Of a stretch of 64,000 nucleotides of DNA, positions 17,867-26,637 are shown piece by piece (position 1 is the first letter of the stretch; the number at the start of each line of letters is the position of its first letter). Below the pieces are notes generated by a model. That model made no database searches and was not told the origin of the DNA. It was given only the letters and a program-made list of their open reading frames with translations. The position numbers and the translations under genes were made by a program. The stretch spans positions 620,001 to 684,000 of the forward strand of contig NZ_OY781099.1 of assembly GCF_963676325.1 (NCBI RefSeq), given 5' to 3'. This DNA comes from an uncultured Bacteroides sp. Its GTDB lineage: Bacteria > Bacteroidota > Bacteroidia > Bacteroidales > Bacteroidaceae.

Positions 17867-20800
17867 TTAAAATTTCAAGCTAAAGTTTAGACCGTAGTTA
17901 GCAACTGAAGGCAAAGCACCACTTTCTATCCCCTGAATATTGCCAGAGCTTGTAATTGTTGCTTCGGGGTCAAAGTGCTTAACGTCTGGTCCCCAAACAG
18001 CTAAGTTACGTCCGTAAGCTGCTATGCGGAATGATTTGATAAAATAAGACTTACTTAAAGGAATTGTATAACCAATATTTATTTCACGCAATTTCAAATA
18101 ATCAGATTTGAATACATCTTGTGCAGCCGGGCCTGTATAATATTCAATGCCATAGGTTTCTGCATCAATACGTTTAGTATTTACAGTTCCATCAGCCAAT
18201 ACTCCTTTCAACAATACACCACCACCGTTAGCAATAGATTCACGGATATTCACTCCGTTTTCATTTATAGCAGCTGTTTCCTCAAGCATACCAGAATACA
18301 TACCCCACATATAAGAAGTTGAAAAATAATGTCCGCCTTTAGAAAAATCAAACAACACACTTAAATCAAAATTCTTGTAACGGAATGTATTACTCCAACC
18401 ACCGGTGAAGTCTGGATAGACTTTTCCAAGATTTCCAAGATTTTGCCTATTTGAAGCAGAAGCATAAGTTCCATCTGCATTGATTACTCTATTTCCTTTA
18501 TCATCATATACAAAATCGGTACCTTGAATAGTTCCATATTCTTTTCCCTCGATAGCACCAATTCTAACTTTAAAAGGAGCATTAGCTAAGCTATAATATG
18601 CTATTCCATCAACAAGTTTCTTAACTTTGTTTTTATTTGATGCCAAAACCAGTGATGATTCCCAAGAAAAATTTGCAGTCTTCACCGGAGTTCCATGAAG
18701 TGATAATTCAACACCTTTATTACTTATTACCCCAGAGTTTGCTGTAGAATGTATATATGTACCATTTATAGGAATAATCTGATTTTTTGTTTCACTTGAA
18801 TAGATTGTTGCTTCAAAGCCCAGGCGGTTATTCAAGAAAGACATTTCAAGACCGGCTTCATAAGAATTTGTAGACTCTGGTTTCAGATCACTATTTTTTA
18901 AAGCAGTACTCATATTATATCCTGGAGTAGCAGTGATATCTGTATACGGAGAATATGTATCTATTGTTTGATATGGGTCAGTATCATTATTTACCTGAGC
19001 ATAATTCAGACTCAACTTACCAAAACTAAGCCAAGGAGTTTTATCCTTCAATAATTCAGAGAACACAAAACTACCTCCTATAGAAGGATATTTATACGAA
19101 CTATTATTCTTTGGCAATGTCGATGACCAGTCAACACGTAAAGACATATCCAAATAATAGGTGTTTTTATACCCTAGCGTAGCATTTGCAAATGCAGAAC
19201 GAATAGATTTCTTTTTAAAATAGTTGTCCGATTTTGGAGTGTTAACAGAATTCTTTAAGTTATAGAACAAAGGAATTGCTAAGCCACCATCTGTTTCACC
19301 GAACATATATTCATACCTACGATTCATAAAGTTTGAACCAACGTTAGCATTAAATGAGAAATCGCTCTTAAAACGAGAATTGTATGACAACATAAATTCA
19401 TGGTTGGTTTCAATCTGTTGACGAGATATCTCATAGTAACGAGATAGTTCGTTAGAATAAACAGCATTACGTTCATACTGTTTGTCAACAAAGAAATCAA
19501 CATTTGCTTTATATTGGAACTTTAAGTTATCCAGAATTTTGTAGCTCAATCCAACATTACCATAAATACGGTTACGTGAATCGTTTTCATAATTCATATA
19601 ACGTGACCAATATGGGTTATCGTTGTACATTGGAGTTGAATTATCCCATCCTGCACGGTTCCAGGTTACCTGATGTCCGATTGAGTTCATATACATACTC
19701 TTTAATTCTTTCATATCAAGTTCACGGTGTCCCCATTGAATGAATTGCTTCATAACATTGTTATCACTGTTTCCGGTTTCTGGGCGTCCTTTTGCTCTTG
19801 AATTGAAGTAAGTAACGTTAGTGAATACTTCTAGACGTTTATCTGCACTAATTGTAGAAGCAGCAACATTAAAAATATTCTTTGTTAAAGAGCTGTTTGG
19901 CATATAACCTGTAAGATCTGAATTTGTATAAGATATACGTGCATTCGCTCTGTCTGTTGCCTGACTTACAGCTATGTTATTAGTAAACGAAACCCCTGTT
20001 TCGAAGAAATCATCAATATCATGTTTAGGAGCATTCCATTTGGAAGTTGTTGGATTTCCAACTTTTCCGCCATTTTCCCATTTAGCCAAATCAAGCCATG
20101 AAACGAATTCCTGACCTTCGTATTTATTACCCCAGCTTGTGTCAGTTACCATATCTGGATACAAATAATTCTTTCCGTTGATAGCTACAGTTTTGAATCC
20201 ATAATAACCACCACCATATAATTTTTGCATCTTTGGCAATTTATTCACCACCTCTAAACCAATAGAAGAGTTGAATGTAACACCATATCCATCACTTTTT
20301 TTTCCTTTCTTTGTAGTAATCATCACAACGCCATTTGTTCCACGAGAACCATAAAGAGCAGAAGCATTAGGGCCTTTCAATACGGAGATATTTTCAATAT
20401 CATCCGGGTTAATATCCTGAATCAGGTTGCCATAGTCATAACCACCGGCACCTCTCTGAGTGTCTGTACTATTATAGTCTGTACCTTCAATAGGCACACC
20501 ATCAATAATGAATAATGGCTGGTTATTTCCAGAGAATGATTTTACACCACGAATGAGTATTTTAGAAGAACCACCCATAGTACCTGATCCACTTTGAATC
20601 TGTAATCCGGCAATTTTACCTTGCAATGAGTTAACCGGGTTGCTTACACCACCACGAGCTTTCAACATTTCATCTCCAGAGATCTCAGAAACAGCATAAC
20701 CCAAAGCTCTCTTCTGTCGAGAAATACCTAAAGCTGTTACAACTACTTTATCAACAACTTGAGCATCAGATGCAAGGATAACTTTCACTGTTGGTTTAAC

Positions 20801-21058
20801 AGCAACTTCTACTGATTTCATTCCAATAAATGAGACAACTAAAGATTTTACCGAACTAGGAACATTAAACAGCGTAAAATTACCATCAATATCACTGATA
20901 GTTCCAATAGTTGTACCCTTCACTAAAATGGATGCTCCAACAACAGGTTGCCCATCCTCTTCCCAAATAACAACTCCTGTTACTTTTTGATTTTGGGCGG
21001 TTACCAGATTAATACCTACAAAAAAGCATGTCAATAACAACATCAATGTTTTTTTCAT
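17867..21058 (-). CDS. Orphan SusC/RagA-family TonB-linked transporter
   Basis: A 1063-residue outer-membrane transporter: signal peptide about 1-21 (ending NLVTAQ), carboxypeptidase-like domain (GVVIWEEDGQPVVGASILVKG, about 28-110), plug with PLFIIDGVPIEGTDYNS, NPDDIENISVLKGPNASALYGSRGTNGV, then a beta barrel ending in the aromatic YGLNFSLKF. Transcription runs leftward from a -7 box at 21115-21122. No susD partner lies on either side: downstream is the palindrome-bearing gap, upstream is the DUF1349 gene. Such SusC proteins normally work with a SusD-like lipoprotein, so either a partner elsewhere is used or it was lost. The substrate is unknown. Confidence 0.92.
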   Translation of the reverse strand: MKKTLMLLLTCFFVGINLVTAQNQKVTGVVIWEEDGQPVVGASILVKGTTIGTISDIDGNFTLFNVPSSVKSLVVSFIGMKSVEVAVKPTVKVILASDAQVVDKVVVTALGISRQKRALGYAVSEISGDEMLKARGGVSNPVNSLQGKIAGLQIQSGSGTMGGSSKILIRGVKSFSGNNQPLFIIDGVPIEGTDYNSTDTQRGAGGYDYGNLIQDINPDDIENISVLKGPNASALYGSRGTNGVVMITTKKGKKSDGYGVTFNSSIGLEVVNKLPKMQKLYGGGYYGFKTVAINGKNYLYPDMVTDTSWGNKYEGQEFVSWLDLAKWENGGKVGNPTTSKWNAPKHDIDDFFETGVSFTNNIAVSQATDRANARISYTNSDLTGYMPNSSLTKNIFNVAASTISADKRLEVFTNVTYFNSRAKGRPETGNSDNNVMKQFIQWGHRELDMKELKSMYMNSIGHQVTWNRAGWDNSTPMYNDNPYWSRYMNYENDSRNRIYGNVGLSYKILDNLKFQYKANVDFFVDKQYERNAVYSNELSRYYEISRQQIETNHEFMLSYNSRFKSDFSFNANVGSNFMNRRYEYMFGETDGGLAIPLFYNLKNSVNTPKSDNYFKKKSIRSAFANATLGYKNTYYLDMSLRVDWSSTLPKNNSSYKYPSIGGSFVFSELLKDKTPWLSFGKLSLNYAQVNNDTDPYQTIDTYSPYTDITATPGYNMSTALKNSDLKPESTNSYEAGLEMSFLNNRLGFEATIYSSETKNQIIPINGTYIHSTANSGVISNKGVELSLHGTPVKTANFSWESSLVLASNKNKVKKLVDGIAYYSLANAPFKVRIGAIEGKEYGTIQGTDFVYDDKGNRVINADGTYASASNRQNLGNLGKVYPDFTGGWSNTFRYKNFDLSVLFDFSKGGHYFSTSYMWGMYSGMLEETAAINENGVNIRESIANGGGVLLKGVLADGTVNTKRIDAETYGIEYYTGPAAQDVFKSDYLKLREINIGYTIPLSKSYFIKSFRIAAYGRNLAVWGPDVKHFDPEATITSSGNIQGIESGALPSVANYGLNFSLKF

Positions 21059-21114
21059 AAATTCACTAATAAAGATAAATCTTATAATAATACTTACTTT
21101 ACTCTAATATTTTG

Positions 21115-21122
21115 CAAAGGTA
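21115..21122 (-). promoter_or_regulatory. -7 box of the orphan susC promoter
   Basis: Reverse-strand TACCTTTG matches TAnnTTTG; it predicts a leader of about 50 bases before the ATG at 21058. No clear -33 TTTG is present. Confidence 0.6.
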
Positions 21123-21271
21123 TTAATAGTCTGTTTATTTTTAAGAAATAAGAATGAAAAAGTTTTCCCTTTTTTCGATAAAATGTTTTTTTTAGTTTTA
21201 CAATTTGAATAATTATGTACTTAACTGGTTTTGAAAAAATACAAAGGAATTATAAGTTCTGTTGTTAAGTG

Positions 21272-21298
21272 ATTATTCCACCAAGCTGGTGGAATAAT
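21272..21298. repeat. Perfect 11-bp hairpin between DUF1349 and orphan susC genes
   Basis: ATTATTCCACC (21272-21282) and GGTGGAATAAT (21288-21298) with a 5-base loop. It lies downstream of the DUF1349 gene but lacks a T-tract on either strand, so a simple terminator is doubtful. The rest of the 339-base gap (21059-21397) holds only the susC promoter and AT-rich DNA. Confidence 0.6.
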
Positions 21299-21397
21299 TA
21301 TTATCATTTTAATAGTGTCACAGCCTTTAGGTTGTTTGTTGTAAGTTTATTGAATGTTCTTACGAATTTTCGTGAGATACTTGAACAGTAATGCAAG

Positions 21398-22060
21398 CTA
21401 TTCCTCTGCATTCCTTTTTAACCATTCCAATCTCCGCATATCAGGTAAATGTTTCACTTTGAAATGCTCGAATGTTACATTAAATCCTTTACCGTCAGGA
21501 CAGGCAGCCATGATTCCAATCATAACAGGAGTGTTGTCTTTTAACCATGCATTCCGCATCAGAATGTAATTCTTGTCATCAAATGAATAGAATAGTTCAA
21601 CAGCATCTAGTCGTCTGATGGCTTTAATCCAAATATAAGGAACGGGCTTGTCTATTGTAATAACACTCCAATCGCTTGTTTTATGAGTAACCACGGTGCT
21701 CAGGTTAAATTTTCCATCTACAAATTCAATACCTGCTTTGATATAATTTTCAGAGTCAATGCGGAGCATTAATCCGGCTTGGTCGAAACGAGCCTTATAT
21801 TCACCTGTAATCTTAACTTTTGCTTCAAATTCGCCACCGTATGTTGCATAATAGAAGGGCGCATCATCAACCGTAAATCCGTAATGTGAAATACGCCAAT
21901 AATCACTTTGCGGAGTGACATACATTGAAACTGCTTTATCTTTAATTTCCCATTGTTCCGGTTCATTGAACCATTGCATCTTTTCTAATGTCTGAGCAGA
22001 TAGCATTTGCATTATAAGTAATGCAAATAATGTTGAAATAGTTTTTTTCTTTGTTTTCAT
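21398..22060 (-). CDS. Secreted DUF1349-family protein
   Basis: A 220-residue protein with an N-terminal signal peptide (about 1-22, ending MLSAQ). The body has features of the DUF1349 beta-sandwich family (concanavalin-like fold): W..EPEQWEIKDKAVSM, DYWRISHYGFTVDDAPFYY, FDQAGLMLRIDSENYIKAGIEF, then WIKAIRRLDAVELFYSFD and MIGIMAACPDGKGFNVTFE. Some members act with carbohydrate-active enzymes, but no reaction can be assigned. The ATG at 22060 is chosen over an upstream in-frame start because it begins the signal peptide and lies about 40 bases downstream of the predicted transcription start. It is divergent from the LuxR-type regulator and may be controlled by it. Confidence 0.8.
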   Translation of the reverse strand: MKTKKKTISTLFALLIMQMLSAQTLEKMQWFNEPEQWEIKDKAVSMYVTPQSDYWRISHYGFTVDDAPFYYATYGGEFEAKVKITGEYKARFDQAGLMLRIDSENYIKAGIEFVDGKFNLSTVVTHKTSDWSVITIDKPVPYIWIKAIRRLDAVELFYSFDDKNYILMRNAWLKDNTPVMIGIMAACPDGKGFNVTFEHFKVKHLPDMRRLEWLKRNAEE

Positions 22061-22098
22061 ATTTAGTTCGGCTAAAATAAAATAACCATGTGTTTTAA

Positions 22099-22138
22099 TT
22101 ACCTTTGCAAAGGTAAGTGCTTGTATATAAAAAGGCAA
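22099..22138. promoter_or_regulatory. Overlapping divergent promoters in one palindrome
   Basis: The perfect 18-bp palindrome TTACCTTTGCAAAGGTAA (22099-22116) holds TACCTTTG on both strands, each matching the -7 consensus. On the minus strand a TTG at 22136-22138 sits 20 bases upstream, giving a good promoter for the DUF1349 gene. On the plus strand the same box would start the luxR-type gene at 22173, with a weak -33. The two start sites would lie within the same dozen bases and face away from each other. Confidence 0.65.
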
Positions 22139-22172
22139 TACTGATTAATAACCATTCTTTTATCTACTATTT

Positions 22173-22925
22173 ATGGATGTTATACACAAGTTGAATGATG
22201 AATTGCTGAAACAAAAATTCACAAAAGGGCAAGATTTATCTCCCCAGCTAAATGAATATAGACAAATAGCTTCAAGTTATGCGCAGATAGAAAATTCAAT
22301 AGCTGTGTTGAGCGATATGAAAACAAATACAAGTTATGTATTTTATGGAGGAGTGGCAGAAAGATTAGGCTTGGCTAAACGAAGTACTACGAAAATTATT
22401 CATTCTATATGGGAAGAAGAGATATTTAGTCGCATTCACCCGGATGATTTATTGGAAAAACAGCTTCAGGAGCTTCGTTTCTTTAATTTCTTGAAGAGTG
22501 TACCAGCGAAGGAACTTTCGGATTATCATATAGCCAACCATATACGAATGTGTGATGACTCTGGTATATATGTTCAGGTTCTGCATAGAATGTTTTATAT
22601 AGCCAGTCAATCAAACGGTAGCATCTGGCTTGCCTTATGTCTTTACAATTTATCGACAGACACTTTTTCTGGGAATATTATTATCAACTCAGCCAATGGG
22701 CGCATTCTTGAATCTGGCAATCAAACTACCAATAATATATTGTCTGACAGAGAAAAAGAAATTTTGCAGTTAATTGATCAGGGCAAAATGAGCAAGGAAA
22801 TAGCGCCCGATTTATCCATAAGTATAAATACTGTAAATAGACATAGACAGAATATTTTAGAGAAGCTTCATGTGGGTAATTCTATTGAAGCATGCCGGAT
22901 AGCAAAAGTGCTGAATTTATTTTAA
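22173..22925 (+). CDS. LuxR-type transcriptional regulator
   Basis: A 250-residue DNA-binding regulator. The C-terminal 65 residues form a LuxR helix-turn-helix (LSDREKEILQLIDQGKMSKEIA, then SINTVNRHRQNILEKL). The N-terminal 170 residues resemble a PAS-like sensor region, of which I can identify no ligand pocket; there is no receiver aspartate, so it is not a classical response regulator. Similar single-copy regulators are common in Bacteroides. Divergent placement and a shared promoter with the DUF1349 gene suggest it controls that gene and perhaps the orphan susC. Confidence 0.82.
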   Translation: MDVIHKLNDELLKQKFTKGQDLSPQLNEYRQIASSYAQIENSIAVLSDMKTNTSYVFYGGVAERLGLAKRSTTKIIHSIWEEEIFSRIHPDDLLEKQLQELRFFNFLKSVPAKELSDYHIANHIRMCDDSGIYVQVLHRMFYIASQSNGSIWLALCLYNLSTDTFSGNIIINSANGRILESGNQTTNNILSDREKEILQLIDQGKMSKEIAPDLSISINTVNRHRQNILEKLHVGNSIEACRIAKVLNLF

Positions 22926-23173
22926 AGAAGTATTCTGTTATTTATTATGTATAAAGGTAGTAAATCCATTTAATATATGGTCTGAAAAATAGAAGAGTCT
23001 GTTTAAATTTTATTCAATCAAAATCTTATAGGAAAAATTTAGATTATATTCTCGCTTGCTTTCTTTGATATGTAGCACTTTCTTTATATATTGCTCCCGT
23101 GTTAATGGAGCCTTTGGATATAACAAAGAGTAATAAAGAATATTATTGATGGGGGAGAGTTAGGTCCCGAAGC

Positions 23174-23198
23174 AACTATCCGGAATCTCCGGATAGTT
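23174..23198. repeat. Perfect 11-bp hairpin before the DUF1653 gene
   Basis: AACTATCCGGA (23174-23184) and TCCGGATAGTT (23188-23198) with a 3-base loop, 34 bases upstream of the ATG at 23233. It could be a 5' UTR stem-loop or the terminator of the luxR-type gene, though no T-run follows. The rest of the 307-base gap (22926-23232) shows nothing recognisable. Confidence 0.55.
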
Positions 23199-23232
23199 CT
23201 AAAAGACGTATTAATAGAGAAAAAGTAAAATC

Positions 23233-23481
23233 ATGGATAAAGAAAGGTATTTCCTCCATTTCAAAGGAGGATTGTATAAGATGATAACTATTGCCAAAGA
23301 CAGTGAAACCTTAGAACGTATGGTTGTTTATCAGGCTTTGTACGGTGAAAAGGGATTCTGGGTTCGTCCTGAGAAAATGTTTTTTGAAAAGGTTGTGAGA
23401 GACGGTGTTGAGATTCCCCGGTTTAAGGAAATAGCAGAGGAAGAAGTGATGGATCTACTTCAACAGATGGAAAGGTATTAA
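23233..23481 (+). CDS. DUF1653 family small protein
   Basis: An 82-residue soluble protein matching the DUF1653 family: YFLHFKGGLYKMITIAKDSET, then MVVYQALYGEKGFWVRPEKMFFEKV. Members are short all-beta proteins of unknown function found as single genes. The length is normal for the family. It is convergent with tyrA, and a shared weak hairpin lies between the two stops. Confidence 0.85.
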   Translation: MDKERYFLHFKGGLYKMITIAKDSETLERMVVYQALYGEKGFWVRPEKMFFEKVVRDGVEIPRFKEIAEEEVMDLLQQMERY

Positions 23482-23522
23482 GGTCAGATAGTATATTCTC
23501 TCAGACTTAAAAATACAAAAGA

Positions 23523-23565
23523 AAAAGGCCCAAATCACATTACAAAGAATGTACCTGAGCCTTTT
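23523..23565. terminator. Possible bidirectional terminator between DUF1653 and tyrA
   Basis: AAAAGGC (23523-23529) and GCCTTTT (23559-23565) with an inner ACATT/AATGT pairing. The stem is interrupted, so this is a moderate call based mainly on its position between convergent genes. Confidence 0.4.
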
Positions 23566-23582
23566 GATTCGAAGATTACTGG

Positions 23583-24356
23583 TTATTGTATGTTCTTTCG
23601 AATTTTTGTGAGATATTTCTTTAGTCTGTCAGCATCCTTATTGGTGATAATTTCCAGAATCTCTTTCAGCTCTCTGCGGATATTCTCTACCTGTGCCGGA
23701 GTACGAGGGTTGAAAAGAATCTCCTGAAGCAGATAATCATCTTCACTCATTAAACCTCTGGCTATGGCCATGTGCTTCTTGAATGTGGTGCCCGGAGCTT
23801 CCTGATGTTTCATTACCGCTGCAAAGACAAAGGTAGAAACAAATGGGATAGACAGTGAATAGGCTACTGTGTCATCGTGCTCATCAAAGCTGTATTCAAA
23901 TATGTTCAGACCAAGTGTGCTGTACATATCCTTGAAAAAGACTTTTCCCAGATGGTCACTTTCCGAAATAATGATGGCGCTTTCACTGGAAAGGTTGCTG
24001 AGGCTGGCAAATGTAGGGCCAAACATGGGGTGTGTGGATACATAGCGGAAGCCGCTTTCCTGATAGAACTTTCTTAATCCGGTCTTTACACTGGTGATGT
24101 CGCTTAAAATACAATCTTTTGGCAATACAGGTATAACTTGTCTGAAAGCTTCGAGGGTGTATTTAATGGTAACTGCATTGATAACCAGTTCCGGTTCAAA
24201 CTCCTTGATCTCTTCCAGTGTGGTGAAGCGATAGGTGTTGTACACAAAGCGGAGCTGTTGCGGATTGACATCAAACACAGCTGTTTCATGTTGGAAACTT
24301 AATACATCTGTAAAGAAGGAGCCCATTTTACCGGCTCCCAGAATTAGAATTCTCAT
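23583..24356 (-). CDS. tyrA: Prephenate dehydrogenase
   Basis: A 257-residue oxidoreductase that converts prephenate to 4-hydroxyphenylpyruvate in tyrosine synthesis. The Rossmann motif ILGAGKMGSFF (4-14) binds NAD(P). SDITSVKTGLRKF (about 85-97) and STHPMFGP (about 107-114) carry the expected serine and histidine of the active site. There is no fused chorismate mutase; in this operon that domain is on the DAHP synthase instead. It is the last gene of the Phe/Tyr operon, starting 9 bases after the gene before it. Confidence 0.93.
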   Translation of the reverse strand: MRILILGAGKMGSFFTDVLSFQHETAVFDVNPQQLRFVYNTYRFTTLEEIKEFEPELVINAVTIKYTLEAFRQVIPVLPKDCILSDITSVKTGLRKFYQESGFRYVSTHPMFGPTFASLSNLSSESAIIISESDHLGKVFFKDMYSTLGLNIFEYSFDEHDDTVAYSLSIPFVSTFVFAAVMKHQEAPGTTFKKHMAIARGLMSEDDYLLQEILFNPRTPAQVENIRRELKEILEIITNKDADRLKKYLTKIRKNIQ

Positions 24357-24365
24357 GACTGATGT

Positions 24366-25427
24366 TTATTTGTTTAGTATTTCCATTTGCTGACGGACAG
24401 ATTCTTCATGAATTGCTTCGAATACAGTCTTCATAAATTCACTATCCATACCAAATTCTTTACCTTGTGCTCCTCGTTTAGAGATGATTTCATCATAGCG
24501 ACCGGATTGAAGAACGGTCATGTTGTGCTCTTTCTTGAATGTACCGATCTCACGGCTAATTCTCATTCTCTTTCCCAATATTTCAATCAGTGAATTATCA
24601 CATTCATCAATTTGTCTTCTGAGTTCGGCAAGGTTTTCTGTTGTCTGTGTTTCTTTACGGATAACCAACATATTGAGGATGTAATCCAAAATATCTGGTG
24701 TTACCTGCTGTGAAGCATCACTTAAAGCAACATCCGGATTGCAATGAGATTCAATGATTAATCCGTCGAAGTTAAGGTCCATTGCCTGCTGGCTCAATGA
24801 AGCGATAAGTTCACGCTTTCCACCAATGTGGCTAGGATCACAGAAGATAGGAAGATTAGGAATACGGCGACGCAATTCAATAGGAATGTGCCATTGAGGA
24901 AGATTACGGTATATCTTTTTATCGTATGTGCTGAATCCTCGGTGGATTACTCCAAGACGTCTTAATCCTGCGTTGTGAAGACGTTCAAGAGCACCAATCC
25001 ATAATTCAAGGTCCGGATTTACAGGGTTCTTAACTAAAACAGGAATATCTACACCTTGTAGTGCATCTGCAATTTCCTGTACGGCAAAAGGATTAGCTGA
25101 AGTGCGGGCTCCGATCCATAGAATGTCAATGTTATGTTTCAATGCTTCTTCCACATGTTTAGCTGTAGCTACTTCTGTAGAAACATACATTCCGGTCTCT
25201 TTTTTGACTCTTTGCAACCAGGAAAGTCCTTCTACACCTACACCCTCAAAGCCTCCCGGTTTGGTACGTGGTTTCCATATTCCTGCACGGAAAATCTTGA
25301 TTCCTTTACTTGCCAACTGCTTAGCAGTTTCCATAACCTGTTCTTCTGTCTCTGCACTACATGGACCTGCAATAACGATTGGTCGTTTATCTTCTACTCC
25401 AGGTAATAAAATTGATTCTAATTCCAT
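24366..25427 (-). CDS. Bifunctional DAHP synthase / chorismate mutase
   Basis: A 353-residue fusion. The N-terminal part (about 1-260) is a type I-beta DAHP synthase, the entry step of the shikimate pathway: VIAGPCSAE (18-26), FRAGIWKPRTKPGGFEGVG, IWIGARTSANP-like stretch, and IFCDPSHIGGKRE. The C-terminal part (about 268-353) is an AroQ-type chorismate mutase with LRRQIDECDNSLIEILGKRM and IGTFKKEHN. A fused mutase often gives prephenate feedback control of the synthase. It lies between the aminotransferase gene (22 bases upstream) and tyrA (9 bases downstream). Confidence 0.93.
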   Translation of the reverse strand: MELESILLPGVEDKRPIVIAGPCSAETEEQVMETAKQLASKGIKIFRAGIWKPRTKPGGFEGVGVEGLSWLQRVKKETGMYVSTEVATAKHVEEALKHNIDILWIGARTSANPFAVQEIADALQGVDIPVLVKNPVNPDLELWIGALERLHNAGLRRLGVIHRGFSTYDKKIYRNLPQWHIPIELRRRIPNLPIFCDPSHIGGKRELIASLSQQAMDLNFDGLIIESHCNPDVALSDASQQVTPDILDYILNMLVIRKETQTTENLAELRRQIDECDNSLIEILGKRMRISREIGTFKKEHNMTVLQSGRYDEIISKRGAQGKEFGMDSEFMKTVFEAIHEESVRQQMEILNK

Positions 25428-25449
25428 ATTGAATATTTTTATTTATTTT

Positions 25450-26637
25450 TTATTTGCTTATATTTTTGATTCTTTCCAATGCTTTAGCCAGCATCTCTTT
25501 ATTACAACAAAGAGAAACGCGAATGTATCGGGCTCCGTTACTTCCAAAGATAAATCCCGGAGTGATAAAGACGTTTGCTTCATAAAGAACCTTGTCTGTC
25601 AGTGTTTCCACATTCTCACAAGAATCGGGAACTTTTCCCCAAAGGAACATGCCTACCTGATTTTCGTCATAGGTGCATCCTAAAGCGTGCATGATTTCTC
25701 CGGCCAGTCCTCTTCTTTCACGATAAACGCTGTTTATTTCAGTATACCATGATTCATCACAGGTCAGTGCTTTAGCTGCTGCCATTTGCAAAGGGCGAAA
25801 CATTCCCGAGTCGATATTGCTTTTTACTTTCAATACCCACTGTATAAATTGTGCATTGGAAGCAAGCATTCCCACACGCCAGCCCGGCATGTTGTGACTC
25901 TTACTCATGGAGTTGAATTCTATGCAGCATTCTTTTGCTCCCGGAACACTTAATATACTTAAAGGATGGTCGTTGAGGATAAAGCTATATGGATTATCGT
26001 TCACAATCACAATGTTATGTTTGCGTGCAAAAGAGACTAGCTGCTCATATAATTCTATCGAAGCATTTGTTCCGGTGGGCATATGAGGATAATTAGTCCA
26101 CATTAGCTTTACATTGCTGAGGTCCATCTTTTCCAACTCCTCAAAGTTGGGTATCCATCCGTTTTCTTCCTTCAAATCATAAGGAACAACCTTTGCACCA
26201 AGCAATGTACTCAGTGAGGTATAGGTAGGGTATCCCGGATTGGGCACCAGTACTTCTTCTCCAGGGTTCACAAAAGCAAGGGTTACATGAAGTATTCCTT
26301 CTTTTGAACCAATCAAGGGTTGTATTTCAGTATTAGGATCTAAATCAACATTATACCATTGCTTATACCAGTCAGAGAATCCTTTACGAAGTTCAGGTAT
26401 TCCCACATAAGGCTGATAACCGTGTACATCACTACGCATAGTTTGTTCACACATGGTTTGCAATGTTACTTGTGAAGGAGGAAGATCGGGACTACCTATT
26501 CCAAGGCTGATGACATTCTTTCCTTCAGCATTCATTTTTGCTACCTCTTTCAGCTTTCTTGAGAAGTAGTATTCGCTCACGCTATTCAGCCTCGAGGCTG
26601 GAGCGATATTATATGCTACTTGATTTTCCTTCTTCAT
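25450..26637 (-). CDS. PLP-dependent aminotransferase (aromatic/prephenate type by context)
   Basis: A 395-residue class I/II aminotransferase. The PLP lysine is in SMSKSHNMPGWRVGM, with NPGYPTY and NDNPYSFI as cofactor contacts and RYIRVSL near the C-terminus as the substrate-binding arginine. It sits inside a Phe/Tyr operon, so the likely substrates are phenylpyruvate, 4-hydroxyphenylpyruvate or prephenate, but sequence alone does not decide. Its start overlaps the end of pheA by 29 bases, which suggests coupled translation. Confidence 0.85.
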   Translation of the reverse strand: MKKENQVAYNIAPASRLNSVSEYYFSRKLKEVAKMNAEGKNVISLGIGSPDLPPSQVTLQTMCEQTMRSDVHGYQPYVGIPELRKGFSDWYKQWYNVDLDPNTEIQPLIGSKEGILHVTLAFVNPGEEVLVPNPGYPTYTSLSTLLGAKVVPYDLKEENGWIPNFEELEKMDLSNVKLMWTNYPHMPTGTNASIELYEQLVSFARKHNIVIVNDNPYSFILNDHPLSILSVPGAKECCIEFNSMSKSHNMPGWRVGMLASNAQFIQWVLKVKSNIDSGMFRPLQMAAAKALTCDESWYTEINSVYRERRGLAGEIMHALGCTYDENQVGMFLWGKVPDSCENVETLTDKVLYEANVFITPGFIFGSNGARYIRVSLCCNKEMLAKALERIKNISK

